NCBI RefSeq assembly: GCF_030123505.1
Contig: NZ_CP126115.1
Span: forward strand, 5,098,001 to 5,162,000
Direction of reading: 5' to 3'
Source: Neobacillus sp. YX16
Lineage (GTDB): Bacteria; Bacillota; Bacilli; Bacillales; Cytobacillaceae
Length of the DNA: 64,000 nt
A model generated the notes under the pieces. The model was not told the DNA's origin and did not search any database. It saw only the letters and a program-made list of their open reading frames with translations. The position numbers and the translations under genes are program-made. This document shows positions 47,876 to 57,229 of this stretch, in pieces (position 1 is the first letter of the stretch; each line of letters starts with the position of its first letter).

Positions 47876-48571
47876 TTACACGTAACGGTCAAGTTTCTTT
47901 TCCATCACCTGTTGTATGACGGATAGAATAAAGCAAATAACCCAATAGATAAGGGCAGCTTCAGAATAGACCAATAAAAATTCATAATTGCTGGCAGCAA
48001 TTTCTTGGGCTTTACGGAACATCTCAGAAACCAGCACCAGGGATGCAAGGGAAGTATCTTTCACGAGACTAATAAACGAATTCGATAATGGCGGAATAGA
48101 AACTCGAGCTGCCTGGGGCAGTATAATTCTTATTAACACTTGGGAATAACTCATTCCAATCGAATAGCCGGCTTCCCATTGCCCTTTCGGGGTTGAAAGA
48201 ATCGCTGCGCGTATAATCTCAGAAGCATATGCTCCTACACTAAGGGAAAAGCCTATGACTGCAGCTATATAGGAATCAATTATAATCCCAAGAGTGGGCA
48301 GGCCATAAAAAATGATAAATAACTGTACCAATAAGGGAGTTCCACGAATCACAGAAACATAAACTCTTGCTATTATTTGGAAAACCTTCACATTAGAAAT
48401 ACGAGCCAGGGCTGTTAATATAGCTAAGATCAATCCAATGGCAAACGATATCAGTGTTAAAGGAATGGTATTAAAAATAGCCCCTTTCAGAAGGGGCAGA
48501 AAGGAACTTTGAGCAATGTCAATCAATCGGGCCGTTCTCTCTGGGTCGGTAAAAATACTATTTAAGTACAT
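47876..48571 (-). CDS. Polar amino-acid (cystine-type) ABC transporter permease
   Basis: A 231-residue HisM/TcyB-type permease. It has five membrane segments and the cytoplasmic loop [20 protein letters not shown] with [14 protein letters not shown], which are family hallmarks. The start at 48571 ([16 protein letters not shown]) is chosen: it overlaps the end of the binding-protein gene by 14 bases. The longer in-frame start at 48619 would extend further into that gene without reason. Confidence 0.87.
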   Translation of the reverse strand: MYLNSIFTDPERTARLIDIAQSSFLPLLKGAIFNTIPLTLISFAIGLILAILTALARISNVKVFQIIARVYVSVIRGTPLLVQLFIIFYGLPTLGIIIDSYIAAVIGFSLSVGAYASEIIRAAILSTPKGQWEAGYSIGMSYSQVLIRIILPQAARVSIPPLSNSFISLVKDTSLASLVLVSEMFRKAQEIAASNYEFLLVYSEAALIYWVICFILSVIQQVMEKKLDRYV

Positions 48572-49391
48572 CTTCACCAAACCATTTTTCAGAGATTTTT
48601 GTATATGTGCCGTCTTCAATCATTTCCTTTAAAGCCTTGTTAACTTCCGCTACAAGCGTATCACTGTCTTTTCTAAACATAAGCCCGCTGGCAGATGCCT
48701 CTTCACTGGTTGCAGCAACTTTTATTGGCGCATCAGGTCTTTGCTTTGTATAATCTAAAAACGAAATGCGATCGTTTATTGTTACATCAACACGTTTGGA
48801 TGCAAGAAGTTCTACTGCTTGAGTAAAGCCTTCAACACCGACTAGATTTGCCCCATATTTTTTGGCCATATCTCCATAGTTACTTGTTAAGGACTGTGCT
48901 GAATTTAAGCCTTTAATGTCTTCAAAAGCTTTTACTTCATTATTATCCTTGTGTGTGATCAAAACAGCCGCTGACTTAATATATGGATCAGAAAAATCAT
49001 ATTTTTCCTGACGGTCAGGACGAATTCCAACCTGGTTCGCAATCATATCAAATCGCTTTGCATCAAGCCCAGCAAATATGGCATCCCATTGAGTTTCTTT
49101 AAACTCAGGTTCTACGCCAATACGTTTTGCCACTTCAGTTGCAATCTCAACATCAAATCCAGTCAGATTTCCACTTTCATCATGAAAAGTAAATGGAGCA
49201 TATGTACCTTCAGTCCCAATTAAGAGTTTGCCATCTTCCTTAATCTTCGCTAATAAATCTTGATCATCAGCCTTATCTGCTGCCTTGTTGTCTTCCTTTT
49301 TATCCTCATTTGCCTTATCATCTTTTCCACATGCTGACAAAATCAACATAAAGCTGACTAAAAGTGCAAAAACAATAGTTAATTTCTTCAT
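48558..49391 (-). CDS. Amino-acid (cystine-type) ABC transporter substrate-binding lipoprotein
   Basis: A 277-residue class II binding lipoprotein. Lipobox LSAC places the anchor at C21, followed by a Lys/Asp/Glu-rich linker. The mature domain shows LIGTEGTYAPFTFHDESGNL, FDVEIATEVAKRIG and the ending [11 protein letters not shown]. These match TcyA (YckK), the L-cystine binder of B. subtilis. It is first in the operon. Nothing sure can be said of a CymR site upstream. Confidence 0.88.
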   Translation of the reverse strand: MKKLTIVFALLVSFMLILSACGKDDKANEDKKEDNKAADKADDQDLLAKIKEDGKLLIGTEGTYAPFTFHDESGNLTGFDVEIATEVAKRIGVEPEFKETQWDAIFAGLDAKRFDMIANQVGIRPDRQEKYDFSDPYIKSAAVLITHKDNNEVKAFEDIKGLNSAQSLTSNYGDMAKKYGANLVGVEGFTQAVELLASKRVDVTINDRISFLDYTKQRPDAPIKVAATSEEASASGLMFRKDSDTLVAEVNKALKEMIEDGTYTKISEKWFGEDVLK

Positions 49392-49523
49392 TTCTACTTA
49401 TCCTCCTAATTCTGATTGTTTTTCTCGGATTAAACCATCTTAATATAATCTGTTATGGCTGTAAAGGTATAATGTAAAATGTACACAATTTTATTATTCC
49501 CTATTTTCTTAACTATAATGTAA

Positions 49524-49551
49524 AACACCTGCTAGAATCCCAGCAGGTGTT
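49524..49551 (-). terminator. Intrinsic terminator after the amino-acid antiporter gene
   Basis: AACACCTGCT pairs perfectly with AGCAGGTGTT around AGAATCCC, followed on the minus strand by TTACATT. It lies ten bases after the antiporter stop. Confidence 0.8.
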
Positions 49552-49561
49552 ACATTATTTA

Positions 49562-50989
49562 TTATGCTGATAATAATTCTTTTGCTGTTTGATCATTAGC
49601 AAGCTTTTTCTTAAGCGGACCGTAAAAGAATATACCACTTGTTAAAAGGACAATCCCTAATATAAAGGTCTTTAAATCTGAAGTTCCTGATATAATGACC
49701 CATACTGAATAAATGGTTGCCACTATTGCAATAACTCCATCTATCATTCTTGACTTTGAATTATTGTAGGTCTCACCCTTAATCACTAATTTTAATTGAT
49801 AAACTGAAGCAATAAAATAAGGAACTAAATAGGCTAAAGTTGCAATGGTAATAATAAAATCAAAAGCACCTGAAATCGATTTAGAAACCGTTGAGAAAAT
49901 AAAAATCTGAGCAATTCCGTTTGTTAATACAAGTGAAAATATCGGCAGGCCTTTTTTATTTTCTTTTAAGAAGGCAGGAAGGAATAATCCTTGCTTTGCC
50001 GCTTGATAAGGCACTTCTGCACTTAACATAACCCAGCCAATCGTAGAACCAAATAAGCTGACTAATCCAATAGCAGCTAATACTTTTCCACCCACCGGTC
50101 CTAGTACGGTTTGAATCGCATCAATCAATGGCTTTTCCGAGTTAATAAGTGTATTTTGGTCTAACATCCCCATGACCAGTGTGCTTATCCCAATATAAAT
50201 ACCAAGAGCGATAAAAAGTCCAACAATCGTTGCTCTTTTTACATCGATTTTCCTTTTCGCACGTGATGCAAATACTACAGCTGACTCCAAACCACAGAAA
50301 GCCCATAAAGTTACTAATGCCGCATTGTTAACTTGTGACATTAAACCAAACGTTTGTCCTGAATCACCTAATCTAGTTTCAACCATTGGTAAAATATTTG
50401 TTTTATCGAAGGTATAAAGGCCGACAATGATAAATAGTAAAAATCCTGTTACCTTTGCTGCTGTAGCGGCAAAATTTAATTTCCCAGCACTTTCTAAGCC
50501 GCGTAAAATGATAAAATGCGTACCCCATAAGAGAAGGGTGCAAACAATAAACGTTAACCCATTACCAACTTTCAATGTATATCCGCCAATCGTAAACCAG
50601 TCAGCTTGACTCGTTAAGACAGGAAAGAAGGTTGATAAATATCCAGCAAACGTGGTAATAATTGCAACATTTCCAGCTACATTTCCAATCCAGTAACCCC
50701 AAGAAGCCATAAATCCAGATAGTATAGAGCTCTCCGATCCGGGTTTAAAAAGTTCTTTTGCATATATTTGTGGACCACCTGTCAGATTCGGTTTTCGGAT
50801 TGCTAGGTTTCCGAATACAAGTGCTATCATTAACACACCTATTCCAGTTAATAGCCACGCTAACATAACCCCAGCAGGGCTGGCAGCCTCTGATAAAGAC
50901 CGTGGAAGCATGAATATACCTGATCCAACCATGTTACCAACAACGAGTGCGGTTAAAACCCAAAAGCCTAACTTATTTGAATTCCCCAA
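49562..50989 (-). CDS. APC-superfamily basic amino acid/polyamine antiporter
   Basis: A 475-residue transporter with about 12-13 membrane segments. It begins KLGFWVLTALVVGNMVGSGIFMLP, where the GSGIF stretch is the substrate backbone-binding turn of APC transporters. FWAFCGLESAVVFASRAK-like sequence (LWAFCGLESAVVFASRAK) is conserved in the ArcD/YvsH basic-amino-acid antiporter branch. The likely start is TTG at 50989, five bases after AGGGGGGT. Another TTG at 51007 in frame would include the ribosome-binding site in the coding part. The substrate (arginine/ornithine, lysine or polyamine) is unknown. Confidence 0.82.
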   Translation of the reverse strand: MGNSNKLGFWVLTALVVGNMVGSGIFMLPRSLSEAASPAGVMLAWLLTGIGVLMIALVFGNLAIRKPNLTGGPQIYAKELFKPGSESSILSGFMASWGYWIGNVAGNVAIITTFAGYLSTFFPVLTSQADWFTIGGYTLKVGNGLTFIVCTLLLWGTHFIILRGLESAGKLNFAATAAKVTGFLLFIIVGLYTFDKTNILPMVETRLGDSGQTFGLMSQVNNAALVTLWAFCGLESAVVFASRAKRKIDVKRATIVGLFIALGIYIGISTLVMGMLDQNTLINSEKPLIDAIQTVLGPVGGKVLAAIGLVSLFGSTIGWVMLSAEVPYQAAKQGLFLPAFLKENKKGLPIFSLVLTNGIAQIFIFSTVSKSISGAFDFIITIATLAYLVPYFIASVYQLKLVIKGETYNNSKSRMIDGVIAIVATIYSVWVIISGTSDLKTFILGIVLLTSGIFFYGPLKKKLANDQTAKELLSA

Positions 50990-51270
50990 GATGTACCCCC
51001 CTATCAAGCTTTAAGGTGCATAATTTATAGTCAACTTCCAAAAGTGAATAATTATTATATTAACGTAATAATAATATGAGTCTCCATCACTATAGTCAAT
51101 GGAAAATATATCACACAGAATACTTAAAAAAATAAAAAAATAGCAAGGTAATCCTTTGATACGATTACATTACTATTTTTACATTTTTATTTTCTTCTTG
51201 CCTGATTTGTTCTGAATTGAACCTCCGGGGAAATACTCCCGACATGTTAATCATTAACATAGCCAAATCA
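50990..51270. other. AT-rich intergenic region
   Basis: About 280 bp between nadE and the antiporter gene. It must contain the antiporter promoter. I see no gene, no repeat and no convincing structured leader. Confidence 0.4.
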
Positions 51271-51293
51271 AAAAAGGGGGTAATCCCCTTTTT
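51271..51293 (-). terminator. Intrinsic terminator after nadE
   Basis: AAAAAGGGG pairs with CCCCTTTTT around GTAAT, two bases beyond the nadE stop. Confidence 0.85.
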
Positions 51294-51294
51294 C

Positions 51295-52110
51295 TCATTT
51301 CCACCATTGGTCAAACATTGATGCTGGAAGATGCCGCTTATGTTCGGTTACGAGATAGCGTTTTTCAATTTTTTCTGCGATTTCTTGTGAAACTGATTTT
51401 CCTTCTAGGTAATCATCGATGTCATCGTATGAAATCCCTAGTTCTGTTTCATCAGCTTGACCTGGCTTTTGATCAAGCAAATCAGCAGTTGGCACTTTCA
51501 GATAGAGACTTTCTTCTGCACCTAGCTCTTTTAGCAGAGCTTTGCCCTGGCGCTTTGTTAATCCGCTTAAAGGCAGCACATCCGCTCCACCGTCACCGTG
51601 TTTTGTGAAGAAACCTGTAACCGCTTCTGCCGCGTGGTCCGTGCCAATGACGAGCAGACCTTCCATCCCTCCAAAAGCATATTGAGCAATCATTCTCATT
51701 CTTGCCTTCACATTGCCTTTATGATAATCACTTAATGGTTCTGCTGGATTACCAGCATTATACTCAGCTTGAACTGCATCCACTGCAACTTGAATATTAA
51801 ACGTGCACTCACGGTCTGGGCGGATGAATTTCATTGCACGTGCTGCATCGTCTTCATCCCGCTGTACCCCATAAGGCAGACGAATAGCAATAAATAAAGC
51901 ATCATTAGCTTCTTGGCGTAGTTCTTCAACCGCGAGCTGAACAAGCCGTCCCGCAAGCGTTGAATCCTGGCCGCCGCTGATTCCTAATACGTACCCCTTC
52001 GCCTTAGTTTTTAACAAATAGCTTTTTAAGAAATCAATTCGATTTCTTATCTCCTCCTTAGGATTAATCTCAGGTTTCACATTCAATGTCTGAATAATTT
52101 CTTTTTGCAT
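51295..52110 (-). CDS. nadE: Ammonia-dependent NAD synthetase NadE
   Basis: A 271-residue enzyme that makes NAD from deamido-NAD, ATP and ammonia. The ATP-pyrophosphatase P-loop is [14 protein letters not shown] near residue 45. [33 protein letters not shown] motifs ([23 protein letters not shown]) and KVPTADLLD follow. There is no glutaminase domain, so it uses free ammonia. It stands alone between terminators. Confidence 0.94.
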   Translation of the reverse strand: MQKEIIQTLNVKPEINPKEEIRNRIDFLKSYLLKTKAKGYVLGISGGQDSTLAGRLVQLAVEELRQEANDALFIAIRLPYGVQRDEDDAARAMKFIRPDRECTFNIQVAVDAVQAEYNAGNPAEPLSDYHKGNVKARMRMIAQYAFGGMEGLLVIGTDHAAEAVTGFFTKHGDGGADVLPLSGLTKRQGKALLKELGAEESLYLKVPTADLLDQKPGQADETELGISYDDIDDYLEGKSVSQEIAEKIEKRYLVTEHKRHLPASMFDQWWK

Positions 52111-52271
52111 GGTTTCTATTTAAACCTCCATTCATTATGTATGCTAATAAGTAATTTATCATAATTGTTTAATATTTACCTAAAATCTTACTCCTTAGCT
52201 CAACAAATGATATGATTATAGAATTGGTTTTCAGATAAAAATAAGTTATCACAGATTATGGAGGGAATAAA

Positions 52272-52784
52272 ATGAATCCAAAAACTTGTAATGAATCTAG
52301 AGTAGTCAGGACGGGCAGAATTTTTCCGAATGATGTAAACAATCATAATACCTTATTTGGAGGCAGATTAATGAGTGACATGGACATGATTGCCTCCATT
52401 TCAGCTGTACGACATGCAAGAAAAGAAGTTGTTACCGCCTCAACAGACTCTGTTGATTTCTTAAGTCCGATTACTCAACAGGACTCTGTTTGTATTGAAT
52501 CTTTCGTAACCTGGACTGGAACCAGTTCAATGGAGGTTTTCGTCAAGGTGATTGCAGAGAATTTAATGACAGGTAATCGAAAAATTGCTGCTACTGCTTT
52601 TTTAACCTTTGTTGCTTTGGATGAAGATGGAAAACCAACAAAAGTTCCTGAGATTATTCCCGAAACGAAAGAAGAAAAAAAGCTGTTTGAAACAGGAAAA
52701 GATAGAGCTGAAAAACGGAAAGAACATCGTAAAAACAGTAAGGAACTCGCAAGTTATTTTACAACTGAAAAACCTTGGGAATGA
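52272..52784 (+). CDS. Acyl-CoA thioesterase (hotdog fold)
   Basis: A 170-residue single-hotdog thioesterase of the BFIT/YciA/YkhA group. NHNTLFGGRLMSDMDMIASI near residues 24-43 is the conserved active-site stretch, and TASTDSVDFLSPI is the second family motif. It hydrolyses acyl-CoA; chain preference is unknown. The charged C-terminal tail (KEEKKLFETGKDRAEKRKEH) is typical. GGAGGG precedes the ATG. Confidence 0.88.
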   Translation: MNPKTCNESRVVRTGRIFPNDVNNHNTLFGGRLMSDMDMIASISAVRHARKEVVTASTDSVDFLSPITQQDSVCIESFVTWTGTSSMEVFVKVIAENLMTGNRKIAATAFLTFVALDEDGKPTKVPEIIPETKEEKKLFETGKDRAEKRKEHRKNSKELASYFTTEKPWE

Positions 52785-52811
52785 AGATAGGCTGATAGCT
52801 TGCCTATCTTC
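52783..52811. terminator. Bidirectional terminator
   Basis: GAAGATAGGC pairs with GCCTATCTTC around a nine-base loop, followed by ATTTTTTC on the plus strand. It overlaps both converging stop codons. Confidence 0.85.
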
Positions 52812-53784
52812 ATTTTTTCTCTGTAGACTCACTTTTCCACGTCGTAACCCCATCTTCTTCATCAAACTCAATCGTGACATCGACGACGCCTTTTTCTGCC
52901 ATGATTTTCTCCTGCAAACGGTCTTTAATGTCATCTGCAGCTGCAATCGTTAGATGAGGGTCAATCTCAATTTCCAATTCCACATGTAAATCTTCCCCTT
53001 CTTTAATGACAGCAAGGTCTTGGATATCTTTAACATCCGGGTCAGACATCACTAATTGACCAATCTTCTCTTCCATTTCCTCATCTGCCCTGCCAAGAAC
53101 ACCTGCAGCATTATCCAAAAAGACTCGGCCGACAACAAAAAACATCATTAAACCGATGAGAATCGAAGCAGCTCCCTCAATCCAAAGGACACCAGTGAAA
53201 TGGGATATGATTACTGCAAGAATCGCCAGCAGGCCCCCGCTTGTCGCCACTAAATCTTCCATGAAAACAAGCTTTGTTGCCGGCTTGGCTCTCCCTAAAT
53301 GGGAAAAACTTCTTATTACGACACTTAGACCGTTTGCTTCTTCTCCGACCTCATGCATGACCTCCTTCATTGCCTTATAGAGAACGTACACCTCAAGAAT
53401 GAGAGCAAATGCCAGTACACCTACATTTATTAAGAATCCTTCCGATTTGGCTGGATGTAGAATATGATGATAACCTTCTTGGATGGTTTCAAACGCCATA
53501 ATTCCAACGATTAATACGGCTCCTAATAAGACTAAGTTAACCAATCGGCCAAAGCCATTTGGAAAACGATCAGTTGGCGACTTCTTGCTTAAGGCAGATC
53601 CAATAAACACAAAAAACTGGTTAGCCGCATCTCCTAGACTATGCATCGTTTCCGCAAACATCGCAACGTTTCCCGTAAACATATAGGCAACACCTTTAGC
53701 GATGGAAATGATTGTGTTAACGATTGCTGCAATCAATGCAGATTTATTCCCTTTTCTTAATAATATAAATAATTCTCCCATCAT
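52810..53784 (-). CDS. Cation diffusion facilitator family transporter
   Basis: A 324-residue CDF protein with six membrane segments and a C-terminal ferredoxin-like cytoplasmic domain (about 225-305, ending VVDVTIEFDEED). The TM2 metal site reads ETMHSLGDAANQ. The TM5 site reads FMEDLVATSGG, with E-D in place of the usual H/D-x3-D. This is the ZNT9-like branch also found in other Bacilli. Likely exported ions are divalent metals such as zinc, cobalt or manganese; the altered site leaves this open. Confidence 0.85.
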   Translation of the reverse strand: MMGELFILLRKGNKSALIAAIVNTIISIAKGVAYMFTGNVAMFAETMHSLGDAANQFFVFIGSALSKKSPTDRFPNGFGRLVNLVLLGAVLIVGIMAFETIQEGYHHILHPAKSEGFLINVGVLAFALILEVYVLYKAMKEVMHEVGEEANGLSVVIRSFSHLGRAKPATKLVFMEDLVATSGGLLAILAVIISHFTGVLWIEGAASILIGLMMFFVVGRVFLDNAAGVLGRADEEMEEKIGQLVMSDPDVKDIQDLAVIKEGEDLHVELEIEIDPHLTIAAADDIKDRLQEKIMAEKGVVDVTIEFDEEDGVTTWKSESTEKK

Positions 53785-53946
53785 ACCCCTACTTTCTCGT
53801 GCTTTTAGATATCCTTACTATTTTCAAAAAAAGCTATTTTCATGAAAATAGCCGACTTCCTATTTAGTGAATTTATTCCAATTGGTAAAAATGCTGGTAG
53901 AATAAGTAATACAAAGGGATATACTGATTCTGGAGGAGGAATGGGA

Positions 53947-54654
53947 ATGAAATTAGAAGAAGTGATGAGTAAGCTTGAGGAATTTGGGTCAGAGCAAACG
54001 AAAAAAATCTATATGAACCACGGGGTAAAGGAACCGTTCTTTGGAGTTAAAGTAGGTGACTTAAAGAAACTCATAAAGTATGTGAAAAAGGACCATCAAC
54101 TTGCATTGGCACTTTATGATACGGGGAATCATGATGCGATGTACTTAGCTGGACTATCTGTGGACCCGAAATTGATTTCAAAAGAAACGCTGCAGGATTG
54201 GGTTAAAAAAGCATATTGGTATATGCTTGCCGAATATACGGTTGCAGGGGTTACATCAGAAAGTGAATATGCACTTGAACTTGCACGTGAATGGATGAAT
54301 TCACCTGAAGAAATGACAGCTGTATGCGGCTGGAATACATATACAAACTATCTTTCCATTCATCCAGATGAAGAGTTGGATATTGAAGAAATTCGAAGCA
54401 GGCTAAATCAAATAGAATCAAGTATTCATGAAGAGCGAAACCGTGTTCGTTATGCAATGAATACCTTTGTTATTGGTGTAGGAGCATATGTGAAAGAATT
54501 GCATGAAGAAGCCATTTTAGTTGCTGACAAAATTGGAAAGGTCCATGTGAATGTCGGTAACACCGCATGTAAAGTACCAGTAGCAACACAATATATAAAT
54601 AAAATTGCTCAAAAAGATAAAATAGGTATAAAGAAGAAAAGTGCCATTTGCTAA
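53947..54654 (+). CDS. DNA alkylation repair enzyme (AlkD-like HEAT-repeat protein)
   Basis: A 235-residue all-helical protein of the AlkC/AlkD DNA glycosylase superfamily. It contains KIYMNHGVKEPFFGVKVGDL and the helix-pair repeats (WVKKAYWYMLAEYTVAGV, ERNRVRYAMNTFVIGVGAYV). AlkD-type enzymes remove alkylated bases without flipping them; this subfamily is diverged and catalysis is unproven. The start at 53947 follows GGAGGAGG; an ATG at 53941 is also possible. A 33-codon extension upstream has no ribosome-binding site. Confidence 0.8.
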   Translation: MKLEEVMSKLEEFGSEQTKKIYMNHGVKEPFFGVKVGDLKKLIKYVKKDHQLALALYDTGNHDAMYLAGLSVDPKLISKETLQDWVKKAYWYMLAEYTVAGVTSESEYALELAREWMNSPEEMTAVCGWNTYTNYLSIHPDEELDIEEIRSRLNQIESSIHEERNRVRYAMNTFVIGVGAYVKELHEEAILVADKIGKVHVNVGNTACKVPVATQYINKIAQKDKIGIKKKSAIC

Positions 54655-54658
54655 ATAG

Positions 54659-54684
54659 AAAACCCCCATTGAATTGGGGGTTTT
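54659..54684. terminator. Bidirectional terminator
   Basis: AAAACCCCCAT pairs with ATGGGGG-like ATTGGGGGTTTT around a tiny loop; it separates the converging alkylation-repair and small hypothetical genes. Confidence 0.85.
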
Positions 54685-54691
54685 CACTATT

Positions 54692-54925
54692 TTATACGTT
54701 TTTCAATACTAAGAGTAGTCGGTTATTTCTTGCATTTCTTTCTTCTTCTGAAGCTAAATCATATTTTTTCAACAGATGAAACACTTCATTTAATAGGTCC
54801 TGGGTATGCTCCTCGGAAAAAAATCGAGTAAATAAAGGCTTCATGTCTTCTGGAAGAAATGCTGCTTGTGATTCATATTTATTTCTTACATCTTCCTTTG
54901 TATGGTCCAGTTTGCATTCGCTCAT
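54692..54925 (-). CDS. Small hypothetical protein
   Basis: A 77-residue, charged, mostly helical soluble protein (MSECKLDHTKEDVRNKYESQ at the start, LLNEVFHLLKKYDLASEEER in the middle). I do not recognise a family. The start at 54925 follows AAGGTG by six bases; a GTG nine bases earlier would overlap that site. It lies 12 bases after the AI-2E-type transporter gene and is probably co-transcribed. Confidence 0.65.
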   Translation of the reverse strand: MSECKLDHTKEDVRNKYESQAAFLPEDMKPLFTRFFSEEHTQDLLNEVFHLLKKYDLASEEERNARNNRLLLVLKNV

Positions 54926-54937
54926 AAGGATCACCTT

Positions 54938-55939
54938 CTATACTTTCTTATTATCTGTTACTTCTAATACATCCAAGATGAAAACAAAGACCGGAATACC
55001 TATTATTAAGCCCCAAACTCCAAAAAAGTGTTCAGAAAAAATTAATACTAGGAAGGTATAGAAAACAGGCAAATTGGTTTTTGAAGACATTAAATTTGGA
55101 TTTAATATATATGCTTCGATGGCATGGATAATCATGATTGCAATAAAGACATAAAGTACTGTCATGATTCCGCCAATACTATATCCTATGATGACCAGTG
55201 GAATTAGAGAAATAATTACCCCAGCAACTGGAATCAATCCTAAGAAGAAAATCATAATGGAAAGTCCACCTAACTGTGGAAATCCAAATATCCAAAGTGC
55301 AATTGTTGTAAGTACACAGTTAACAACTGCAATGATTAATTGTGCTTCAATTACTTTTCCGAAAGTACTAACAAATTTTCCAGAGAAAAATTCTATTTCA
55401 GCGTAAATAGATGCAATCTTACTCGTTTTAAATTTTTTTGTAAATTCTATTAAACGAGGTTTTTCTAGTAAGAAGAAAAGGCTCATTAAAAGAGCAATTA
55501 ATATTTGCAGGCTAAATGTACTAATATCTGTAAAATAGGAAATTACAAAGGTAAAACCTCTCTCCAAATAACTTGATATTTGTATTTCCTCAAGACGGCT
55601 AACTAAATAATTTAAGATGATATTGTCATGCTTCGAGGTATAAAATGCCGTAATCTGTTTGATTAAGGCTGTTATTTCTCCAATTATCATTGGCAGATAC
55701 TTCACAAGGCCATACGAGAGAAGACCTACAATCGTGGAATAGGAAGCAACAACTAGTATTTTTCGATTAAGAGGTATCTTTCTCGACAAGAAGATTACCA
55801 ATCGATCCATTAGAAAGGTGAAGATAAACGTAAATAAAATCAAATTGATCATATCTTTTAGTCCATAAAGAACAAGTGCAAGTAAGACAAAAATAGAAAT
55901 TCTTTTAAAACCGCTGCTTTTAAGTAGATTATTTATCAT
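54938..55939 (-). CDS. AI-2E family transporter (membrane protein)
   Basis: A 333-residue membrane protein with seven to eight hydrophobic segments. It has the family C-terminal pattern GFPQLGGLSIMIFFLGLIPVAG and EAYILNPNLMSSKTNLPVF, then FGVWGLIIGIPVFVF. The family name comes from one AI-2 exporter, but many members do other things (for instance sodium/proton exchange), so no substrate is assigned. Confidence 0.82.
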   Translation of the reverse strand: MINNLLKSSGFKRISIFVLLALVLYGLKDMINLILFTFIFTFLMDRLVIFLSRKIPLNRKILVVASYSTIVGLLSYGLVKYLPMIIGEITALIKQITAFYTSKHDNIILNYLVSRLEEIQISSYLERGFTFVISYFTDISTFSLQILIALLMSLFFLLEKPRLIEFTKKFKTSKIASIYAEIEFFSGKFVSTFGKVIEAQLIIAVVNCVLTTIALWIFGFPQLGGLSIMIFFLGLIPVAGVIISLIPLVIIGYSIGGIMTVLYVFIAIMIIHAIEAYILNPNLMSSKTNLPVFYTFLVLIFSEHFFGVWGLIIGIPVFVFILDVLEVTDNKKV

Positions 55940-56165
55940 ATTAATTTACCAAACCCCATTTTTTATGTCCTAGTAACTATGTATTAACTTTATTATAACA
56001 AATAAGTATCTGATTGTTACTTTTAAGTCTGAATCTTTTTTAAAAAAGATTCATTCTAAAGACCCAGAGGAAATTTCTAATAGCTAGACAGGCAAATTTT
56101 CCAATCCCTTCTCATACATATTCAAAGAGCGTGATTTATCTCGTTATTAATTGGAGGGATTGAAG

Positions 56166-56384
56166 TTGTCAGGAGGCCAAAAAGCACTCTTATACATCTT
56201 GTCTTTTTTCATACCTGTAGTTGGAATCATTCTAGGGATTGTTTGGATGAATGATCAAGATATTGACAAAAAAGCAGTCGGAAAAACTTGTTTAATTATC
56301 GGTATTGTTGCCATTGTCCTTAGTTGTATTTGCTGGTTTGCCGCTTCTGCATTGTCCATTATTCCGGCCTTTATGACGTATTAA
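56166..56384 (+). CDS. Small two-segment membrane protein
   Basis: A 72-residue hydrophobic protein with two membrane segments (residues about 8-28, YILSFFIPVVGIILGIVW, and 40-65, LIIGIVAIVLSCICWF). A short DQDIDKK loop lies between them. The start is taken as TTG at 56166, seven bases after GGAGGG. The family is not recognised. A terminator follows at once. Confidence 0.6.
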   Translation: MSGGQKALLYILSFFIPVVGIILGIVWMNDQDIDKKAVGKTCLIIGIVAIVLSCICWFAASALSIIPAFMTY

Positions 56385-56395
56385 TTTCTAGATAA

Positions 56396-56428
56396 AAACC
56401 CAATTCTTTGGATTGAATTGGGTTTTTT
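56396..56428 (+). terminator. Intrinsic terminator
   Basis: AACCCAATTC pairs with GAATTGGGTT around TTTGGATT, followed by TTTTTT. It ends the small membrane protein gene. Confidence 0.85.
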
Positions 56429-56447
56429 TTGAGTATAGGAGTGATAA

Positions 56448-57092
56448 ATGTTGCTTCATGAAATTCTCCATTTTTTTGGTCGAGCGATATGTCATCAATT
56501 AGAAGATCGATCGCTGCAAGTGTCCGGTAATGCCCTGACAGTTTGCGCAAGAGATACTGGCATTTATATAGGTGTTTTTTCTACACTCATTTATTTACAA
56601 TTTACAAAACGAAAACAAAGTATCACGATTCCCTCTATTAAAGTAAGCTTTGTACTTTTGATGTTCCTTTTTCCATTAATGATAGACGGTCTAGGTTCCT
56701 ATACACATCTATTTGATTCGAATAATCCTCGGAGATTAGTGACGGGAATTGCCTTTGGATTCATTTTGCCTTATTTTATTTACCCTCTCCTCTCGAAAAA
56801 AAATTTTAATCATGAGAGTGTAGCTGTATTAAGCAAAAGTAAGGATTTATTCATTCCACTAATGATAAGTGCATTTTTGGGCGGACTATTTTATTTAGGA
56901 CAACCATCGCATATCGTACTTGACAGCTTTATTATCTTTTCAGTCATCGGATGGTTCAGCCTGTTGTCTTCCTTCCTTTTTCCTTTTATTCGTAAAGCAG
57001 GTTTAAAGTGTGCTCTTTCGATTATGGTCAGTTTAACTTTTCTTTCACTACTTTCTATGGCGCATGCATGGGTTTTATCTTTACCTATATAA
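56448..57092 (+). CDS. DUF2085 membrane protein
   Basis: A 214-residue membrane protein with about six membrane segments. It carries the DUF2085 signature CHQLEDRSL (residues 16-24) followed by CARDTGIYIG, whose two cysteines and histidine suggest a metal or thiol site. PLMIDGLGSYTHLFDSNNPRRLVTG matches the second conserved block. The function is unknown. The ribosome-binding site AGGAGTG precedes the ATG at 56448. Confidence 0.8.
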   Translation: MLLHEILHFFGRAICHQLEDRSLQVSGNALTVCARDTGIYIGVFSTLIYLQFTKRKQSITIPSIKVSFVLLMFLFPLMIDGLGSYTHLFDSNNPRRLVTGIAFGFILPYFIYPLLSKKNFNHESVAVLSKSKDLFIPLMISAFLGGLFYLGQPSHIVLDSFIIFSVIGWFSLLSSFLFPFIRKAGLKCALSIMVSLTFLSLLSMAHAWVLSLPI

Positions 57093-57161
57093 ATTAAAAT
57101 ATTGGTTTGATTTCCCAGTGGGTAAATTCATATAAACGTCAAAATTAGACATTATACTCCA

Positions 57162-57190
57162 TTGACAATGATTCTCATTATCTATAGAAT
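57162..57190 (+). promoter_or_regulatory. Promoter overlapped by a Fur-box-like sequence
   Basis: TTGACA (57162-57167), 17 bases, TAGAAT (57185-57190). The spacer reads ATGATTCTCATTATC, so TGACAATGATTCTCA (57163-57177) matches the Fur core TGATAATNATTATCA with two symmetric changes, and a further ATTATC half-site follows. Fur bound here would cover the promoter. Confidence 0.65.
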
Positions 57191-57229
57191 CAACAATATA
57201 AACAACTTCGGAAATGGGGGATCATCAAT

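Noticed and set aside
53842..53946. Longer start for the AlkD-like gene
   Set aside because: The extra 35 codons have no ribosome-binding site and do not resemble the family; GGAGGAGG lies before 53947.
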